Below the pieces are notes generated by a model, which saw only the letters and a program-made list of their open reading frames with translations, was not told the origin of the DNA and did not search any database. Below are positions 58,309-64,000 of a stretch of 64,000 nucleotides of DNA, piece after piece. The translations under genes and the position numbers were made by a program. The DNA is from Morella rubra. Its lineage: Eukaryota; Streptophyta; Magnoliopsida; Fagales; Myricaceae. The stretch lies in the NCBI GenBank assembly GCA_003952965.2, contig CM025852.1, positions 2,773,752-2,837,751 of the forward strand. Direction: 5' to 3'. Position 1 is the stretch's first letter. Every line of letters begins with the position of its first letter.

Positions 58309-58990
58309 TCAAGGGCAGAACACAACCTTGTAGTTAGTCCCACCAGGGCACGTAAACACAACCTTGCTGGTTGCGTCATCCTTAGGGTAACTGTAAGCAG
58401 CGGGGCAACGATCCTTAAAAAATTTAGAGTAATCTGTAGGTCCACAGCTTCCAGAGTTGCAACAATATTGATCGGTCTTAAACACGGTACAAGGATTGTT
58501 ACACCCACCAGGAGCCTTCAACTCATTGGGGCACTGCCCGTTGATATCAGCAGTGCATCTTTTCCCACAGGTGCACCCATTGGACATAGGGCTAAATTCC
58601 ATTGGAACATTAAACCCATCAACAAGAGAGATATCAAAGAAATCTAAGTTGTCAAATTTGTTTAGTCCAATTCAGCAAGGGTGTTCGGCGGTACACCATA
58701 GGCTTGGCATTGGAGAAGCCTGCCACAATCACCGGTCTGGCAGCTACCCCGCCCATAGCCATCGAAATTGCACCCAGTCCGTGGCCAAATGTGACCCCCT
58801 GTGGTGCCTGCGGCAACGTCAAGCTCCATATTCCACCTTGTGCGAGCTGCATACCACCACCGGGCACAGCCCTTGCCCAAACCGTGAAAGGGCAATTGTT
58901 TGTTACATCGAATCTAGCTGCACGAGCTAGGCCGAAGTCGAGAGTGATTGAAAGGAAGCAAAAGATGAACAGCTTTTTGGAGAGACTCAT
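58309..58990 (-). pseudogene. Thaumatin-like protein pseudogene, copy 5, inverted
   Basis: Minus-strand gene starting [20 protein letters not shown], nearest to copy 2 by sequence and by shared upstream DNA. A base change in length at about 58830 shifts the frame in the GGIWSLDV segment; the middle ([36 protein letters not shown]) is in another frame and stops after NTLAELD near 58662; a second shift leads to [10 protein letters not shown]... to the end FCP. Within the last part the segment S-T-F-T-C is replaced by S-K-V-V-F-T-C, a 6-base gain. Homology ends about ten bases past the stop codon, at the junction with the segmental duplication. TATA is altered to CAATATAAAC (59061-59070). Confidence 0.92.
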
Positions 58991-59070
58991 TTTGGTGAGA
59001 GATATGCTAGTTTCTAGCGATTTTGTGTTGTCTGTGCGAAGATTAATGGAATTTGGAGGGGTTTATATTG

Positions 59071-59256
59071 GGTCATCTTGGGCTTGGGTGTGGGATGTAC
59101 CTGGTGTAGAACCTACAGGCATTATCAAATTGTGAGGAAGTTATACTTTCATTGCCGGTCAAGTGTGTTTTGGTAAATTTGTTATGCTGTCATATCTTTG
59201 GCGTGCCTTGAAGTCAAGTTAACGAGACATTTTAATATCTTGGCCTTTTGTTTTGT

Positions 59257-59287
<31 letters not shown>

Positions 59288-59651
59288 GTTTTTTTTTTTT
59301 GTTTTTGTTTTCTAAATTGTGCTTGTAGCAGAGAGGTGAAGACGAAAACAACTTTCAAAGTTAATTACTTTTTGAGAATTTTTACACAAAAAGTTATAGG
59401 AGCACAATAAATTAATTTTTTTGAAGAGAAAGACGAGGCAACTTTTTCTTACGCTATGCCCACCTCACTCGTACAACAGTCTTTTTTTTTTTTTTTTCTT
59501 AATACAAGAGGACCGAGTTTCTACAATTTATTAGATATTATAATCTGGTACTCTTTCTTTTCTTTTCTTTTTTAAATAATAAAGGATGAGCTTTCTATAA
59601 TTTATTTAATAATTTCGTAACAGATCATGAATACCGTGATAATAATAGGCC
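59071..59651. other. Upstream DNA of the inverted TLP pseudogene
   Basis: Reverse match to the promoter and far-upstream DNA of TLP copy 2 (20590-21230). 59248-59305 is a GTTTT-type simple repeat that expands the corresponding CAAAA stretch near 21050. Confidence 0.7.
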
Positions 59652-59659
59652 AGTGGTAG

Positions 59660-60434
59660 TATGGGTGCTCATTTTCACCGGCAGTGGCGGTTTTAACCGC
59701 TAAAACCGTCACCGCTACCGGTACCGTAACCGGCAAGGGCGGTTATTGTGCCTTAGCGGTGCGGTGGCGGTGTCAAATATTTGATTCCGTCAATTTGCGG
59801 TGACGGTGACGGATTTTGCCAAACCATCACCTATACTACCGTTAACCCCCTAGTTGAGACTTGAGATGATTATTGATTATATGACATATTTTTGTTGGGC
59901 TTTTGTTGGAATATATTAGTTGGTTTATGTCACATTGTTGACACTTTAGTTGGACTTTAGTCTTTTATGTTTGAATATAATATTATGTTGGACTTTTGGA
60001 CAGCTTATTATATTTGTTATGATTATTAATGATTATGATATTATGTTTGAATAGGTTATGATATTTGTCCATTTGATATGATTATTGATTATGATATTAT
60101 GTTAGAAATTTAAACAGGTTATGATATTTGAATGATTATATTTGTTGCTTATATATAGGCATCAAATGGTCTTAATGGTCTAAAAAAACCCAAGGAAAAC
60201 AGTGAAAAACAGTGAAAAAAAATGAAAAGCCAAAAAAAAAAAACATTTTTTTGGCCCAACGGTTATACGGTTTAAGCGGTTATCGTATAACCGTTACCGT
60301 TAATACCGTCACCGACAAGGGCGGTTATTATGCCTTAGCGGTGCGGTGACGGTGTCAATTATGTGATTCCGTCAATTGCGGTGACGGTGACGTTTTCGCC
60401 AAACCGTCACCTACACTACCGTTAACCACCCCTA
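59660..60434. mobile_element. Non-autonomous hAT element with CCGTCACCG repeats
   Basis: 775 bp with a perfect 8-bp target duplication AGTGGTAG (59652-59659, 60435-60442) and imperfect inverted ends TATGGGTGCTCA / TTAACCACCCCTA. Both ends carry repeats of CCGTCACCGCTACCG, GCGGTGACGGTG and AAGGGCGGTTATT; the middle is AT-rich (TGATTATGATATTATGTT). The uninterrupted site is seen upstream of TLP copy 2 (CTACCACTGGCTTATTATT near 20662). Confidence 0.93.
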
Positions 60435-60534
60435 AGTGGTAGGAGTAATTTTGTCCACTTTTTAAGTCTTTAAAAATATGTAGCATCGAACAACATCCAA
60501 CAATTCTGATATTTTCCAGATTTTTGCAAATATC

Positions 60535-62245
60535 TCAAATATTCGGGAGCTTTCCGGAAAAAGGGTAGTGCTAGCTGATTCTAGCAGTGCTTTTCTAGCT
60601 GAGATTATTCTTCTTCTTTTTCTGAGTAAATGTGAAAATTGTATCTGAGATCTTATTCATTACCTCCTTCTATCACGGTTTACAATATTTTTTAATTTCC
60701 AACCTTGACTAGACTTTGTACTATTGATAAATCAGTTGATTTATGGCCAATACGTTAGAGTAAATGCAACTTGATCTTCTCGTATCCTTTTCTGTAAAAC
60801 AATAAAAGACCCCAGGTCCTGAGATGTGGCACCTCCGAAGATTAAATTAGTCTCTTACTTTTATCTGAGTTCTTGCTATTTTTTCACATAAGAAATCACT
60901 TACTTGTTCTCATCGTTAGCTTCCCTTTTTATAGTGCTTTTGCCCACGTTTCTTTCTTTCCTCTAACTGAGGTTTTAGTAGATAGTTTTTGTCCCTATCA
61001 ACTAGTGCTTCGTGATGTCCTTTCCATCTTTTTCCACGGTTATTCGTAACTGCTACGGGTAAAATGGGAACGTGGTGCCATGGCTTATCGTGGGCCGTTA
61101 GGTAACTATTTATGGCATACGCAGTGATTTTATCTTTTGGAAAATATGCTACGTGGGTTGGATTGTAACTGTTGCACTTTTGAAGAAGTAATCATATTTT
61201 CGGCCCAAATTGGTTTGGGCTGGATGTGATTCAGTATTGGCACCATCAGAGTCCCCCCATTCTAGAGCAGATTTGCAAAATTGGGTTGAGAATGTTTGCT
61301 ATGCTTCAGATGCTGAGGTATGGGGAGAAAGAAGCTAATGCATGACATACTGAATCTATATTAATGATTACATCTCGGTCCAAGGGAATCACCCATTCGA
61401 TTATATCTCCTGTGGAACACAAATATATATCACAATATCGAAACTCTTTGTTTGCATAGCAGTGTCGCAGAAATAGTGTTGATAGGTGACCCACCATTTT
61501 GGGAATGAGGTTGGGATCTCGGCTGTCTCCGGGATGTAACAAGATGTTTCTTTGGGGCATTTCAACTGTTTTTCAATCTATATTGGTGTTCATCAGCACA
61601 CCCCATCTAGTCATTGCCCAATTTAGGATGGCTTTCGCACAACCTCCATTTGTTCTGCTGTAGTTCCTGTCGGAGCTCTGAAATTATGTCTACTCTGCCT
61701 CGAGTTTCCTCCTTATGGTGATAGGCCAAGGCGAGAAGGTATTTGGCCTTTGGATTTCCCCCCTTTGCGAAGTGTGGACTTCCTTCAGTCCTTCTTCCAA
61801 TGTTGTGGTCCAGCGCATTTTTTCGCTACCTCGGACAAAGAGTTCATGTGGGTTTTTGCTCGCGTAACATTTGTTACGGAGGGTTTTCCAGACTTCGGTT
61901 GGAGGGTATGGAGGCGGTATATCTTCAATTCTCAACCTTCGATAGACCATCGGTCCATGAGCTGCTTGATAAAATTTTTAGACACTAGGCAGAGGCTTTG
62001 CCATTCTCTGGGGTTGTCACGAACAATCCTACTTATCACTTCGGACCATAGTTCTTCAGGTAGGGTTTGAGGGCTTTGTTTCGTCGTCGCATCTTTCTCG
62101 TCTTTGGTATCTCCCTCGACCTTTCTCCTTCTTTCTTGTGACGTTCTTCCTTTTTATATCCGTATGTACTTGACGGTTATCTTCTTAGAAGGGAAAAACT
62201 GTTCAAGTTTCGACGTGCTTGTTTCTTCAGTCCCTTTGGTTTTGC
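60535..62245 (-). repeat. Left arm of a large palindrome
   Basis: Reverse complement of 62247-64000 with few substitutions and small indels (for example a 14-base GTGAAATTAGCATG-type segment beside the centre only in the right arm). The outermost part of the arm is TLP upstream DNA shared with 18850-18997 and 20519-20570; the inner part is the F-box relic and its promoter. The arm is interrupted on the outside by the hAT element at 59660-60434. Confidence 0.95.
61306..62092 (-). pseudogene. F-box-type gene relic, left palindrome copy
   Basis: Mirror image of the gene at 62414-63110. The start codon is at 62092 (minus), but a missing base a few codons later shifts the frame at once. The middle part reads YRRLRIEDIPPPYPPTEVWK and CYASKNPHELFVRGSEKMRW, with an extra codon (RNKCYAS against RKCYAS). 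The C-terminal part (61560-61306) has GHLSTLFLRHCYANKEFRYC. See the right copy for the family argument. Confidence 0.6.
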
Positions 62246-62246
62246 A
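62246..62246. other. Centre of the palindrome
   Basis: TCCCTTTGGTTTTGC (62231-62245), one A, then GCAAAACCAAAGGGA (62247-62261): a perfect 15-bp inverted repeat with a one-base spacer at the middle of the 3.4-kb palindrome. Confidence 0.95.
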
Positions 62247-64000
62247 GCAAAACCAAAGGGACGTGAAATTAGCATGAAGAAACAAGCACGTCGAAACTTG
62301 AACAGTTTTTCCCTTCTAAGAAGATAACCGTCAAGTACATACGGATATAAAAAGGAAGACCGTCACAAGAAAAAGGGAGAGAAAGGTCGAGGGAGATACC
62401 AAAGACGAGAAAGATGCGACCGACGAAACAAAGCCCTCAAACCCTACCTGAAGAACTATGGTCCGAAGTGATAAGTAGGATTGTTCGTGACAACCCCAGA
62501 GAATGGCAAAGCCTCTGCCTAGTGTCTAAAAATTTTATCAAGCAGCTCATGGACCGATGGTCTATCGAAGGTTGAGAATTGAAGATATACCGCCTCCATA
62601 CCCTCCAACCGAAGTCTGGAAAACCCTCCGCAAATGTTACGCGAGCAAAAACCCACATGAACTCTTTGTCCGAGGTAGCGAAAAAATGCGCTGGACCACA
62701 ACATTGGAAGAAGGACTGAAGGAAGTCCACACTTCGAAAAGGGGGGAAATCCAAAGGCCAAATACCTTCTCGCCTTGGCCTATCACCATCAAGGAGGAAA
62801 CTCGAGGCAGACTTGACATAATTTCAGAGCTCCGACAGGAACTACGAGCAGAACAAATGGAGGTTGTGCGAAAGCCATCCTAAATTGGGCAATGACTAGA
62901 TGGGGTCGTGCTGATGAACACCAATATAGATTGAAAAACAAGTTGAAATGCCCCAAAGAAACATCTTGTTACATCCCGGAGACAGCCGAGATCCCAACCT
63001 CATTCCCAAAATGGTGGGTCACCTATCAACACTATTTCTGCGACACTTGCTATGCAAACAAAGAGTTTCGATATTGTGATATATATATTTGTGTTCCACA
63101 GGAGATGTAATCGAATGGGTGATTCCCCCTTGGACCGAGATGTAATCATTAATATAGATTCAGTTATGTCATGCATTAGCTTCTTTCTCCCCATACCTCA
63201 GCATCTGAAGCATAGCAAACATTCTCAACCCAATTTTGCAAATCTGCTCTAGAATGGGGGGACTCTGATGGTGCCAATACTGAATCACATCCAGCCCAAA
63301 CCAATTTGGGCCGAAAATATGATTACTTCTTCAAAAGTGCAACAGTTACAATCCAACCCACGTAGCATATTTTCCAAAAGATAAAATCACTGCGTATGCC
63401 ATAAATAGTTACCTAACGGCCCACGATAAGCCACGGCACCACGTTCCCATTTACCCGTAGCAGTTACGAATAACCGTGGGAAAAAGATGGAAAGGACATC
63501 ACGAAGCACTAGTTGATAGGGACAAAAACTATCTACTAAAACCTCAGTTAGAAGCAGTTAGAGGAAAAGAAAGAAACGTGGGCAAAAGCACTATAAAAAG
63601 GGAAGCTAACGATGAGAACAAGTAAGTGATTTCTTATGTGAAAAAATAGCAAGAACTCAGATAAAAGTAAGAGACTAATTTAATCTTCGGAGGTGCCACA
63701 TCTCAGGACCTGGGGTCTTTTATTGTTTTACAGAAAAGGATACGAGAAGATCAAGTTGCATTTACTCTAACGTATTGGCCATAAATCAACTGATTTATCA
63801 ATAGTACAAAGTCTAGTCAAGGTTGGAAATTAAAAAATATTGTAAACCGTGATAGAAGGAGGTAATGAATAAGATCTCAGATACAATTTTCACATTTACT
63901 CAGAAAAAGAAGAAGAATAATCTCAGCTAGAAAAGCACTGCTAGAATCAGCTAGCACTACCCTTTTTCCGGAAAGCTCCCGAATATTTGAGATATTTGCA
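62247..64000 (+). repeat. Right arm of the large palindrome, running off the window
   Basis: Inverted partner of 60535-62245. It is still palindromic at the last base, so the arm continues beyond the window. No hAT element interrupts its outer part (the 63940-63965 site CAGCTAGCACTACCC is empty). Confidence 0.95.
62414..63110 (+). pseudogene. F-box-type gene relic, right palindrome copy
   Basis: The first 53 codons from 62414 contain LPEELWSEVISRIVRDNP and WQSLCLVSKNFIKQLMD, which fit an F-box (LPxEL...I...V....L......CKxF). A shift near 62551 leads to another frame with YRRLRIEDIPPPYPPTEVWK, CYASKNPHELFVRGSEKMRW and LEEGLKEV, resembling the region after the F-box in plant At2g35280-like proteins, where NPEALYRxGM and a GLxxLKxA repeat follow. 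A third part (62892-63110) has a cysteine-rich end CDTCYANKEFRYC. F-box proteins select substrates for SCF ubiquitin ligases. The stops and shifts make this copy inactive. Family assignment is by motif memory only. Confidence 0.6.

Noticed and set aside
61743-62070. Plus-strand open frames in the left palindrome arm (and their mirror at 62437-62819, minus)
   Set aside because: They are antisense shadows of the F-box relic; the sense frames carry the family motifs.
1-64000. CRISPR arrays, tRNA or rRNA genes, bacterial-type operons
   Set aside because: No regularly spaced direct repeats of CRISPR type, no cloverleaf-type sequences noticed and no rRNA text; by-eye inspection only, a tRNA scan would be the decisive test.

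Overview
The window is nuclear DNA of a flowering plant, most likely a eudicot. It holds intronless PR-5 (thaumatin-like/osmotin-like) genes with plant secretory leaders, plant-type Ty1-copia, CACTA (En/Spm), Mutator-like and hAT elements, AT-rich intergenic DNA and plant-style TATA boxes and poly(A) signals. I cannot name the species from the sequence alone. There is no sign of bacterial operons, CRISPR arrays, rRNA or tRNA genes.

The only host genes that look intact are three thaumatin-like protein (TLP) genes on the + strand: 16314-16994, 21324-22001 and 42851-43531. Two further copies are dead: 54214-54892 (+, two 1-base deletions) and 58309-58990 (-, frameshifts plus a small templated insertion). 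Flanking DNA repeats with the genes (1-3247 with 55238-58300; 38103-39670 with 39745-42495; 18850-21323 with the region upstream of the inverted pseudogene), so the window is a tandemly and invertedly duplicated TLP cluster. The repeat phase predicts another TLP just left of base 1 and another just right of base 64000.

Most of the rest is mobile DNA. 4408-9621 is a complete but mutated Ty1-copia element (276-bp LTRs, 5-bp target duplication). 11123-13707 is a Pack-MULE-like element carrying an acidic/basic reading frame, with an hAT element nested in it (11615-12687). 14078-15687, 40320-41777 and 44506-46191 are three relatives of that hAT element. 18998-20518, 33121-33643 and 59660-60434 are non-autonomous hAT elements packed with GC-rich CCGG-type repeats, each with a perfect 8-bp target duplication. 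22189-35697 is a 13.5-kb CACTA element just downstream of the second TLP; it holds decayed TNPA-like and TNPD transposase genes and subterminal CGTCCGGAC-type repeats. A 5.1-kb long-TIR element (28678-33820) has inserted into the CACTA, and an hAT element into that: three levels of nesting.

Between the third and fourth TLP lies a fragment of a dihydropyrimidinase gene with its introns (48259-48946). The right end (60535-64000) is a large, nearly perfect palindrome around a single base at 62246, with two decayed F-box-type genes facing away from the centre.

I did not find a new defence, metabolic or regulatory system. The most unusual structures are the palindrome with its divergent F-box relics, the nested CACTA island and the Pack-MULE reading frame interrupted by an hAT insertion.
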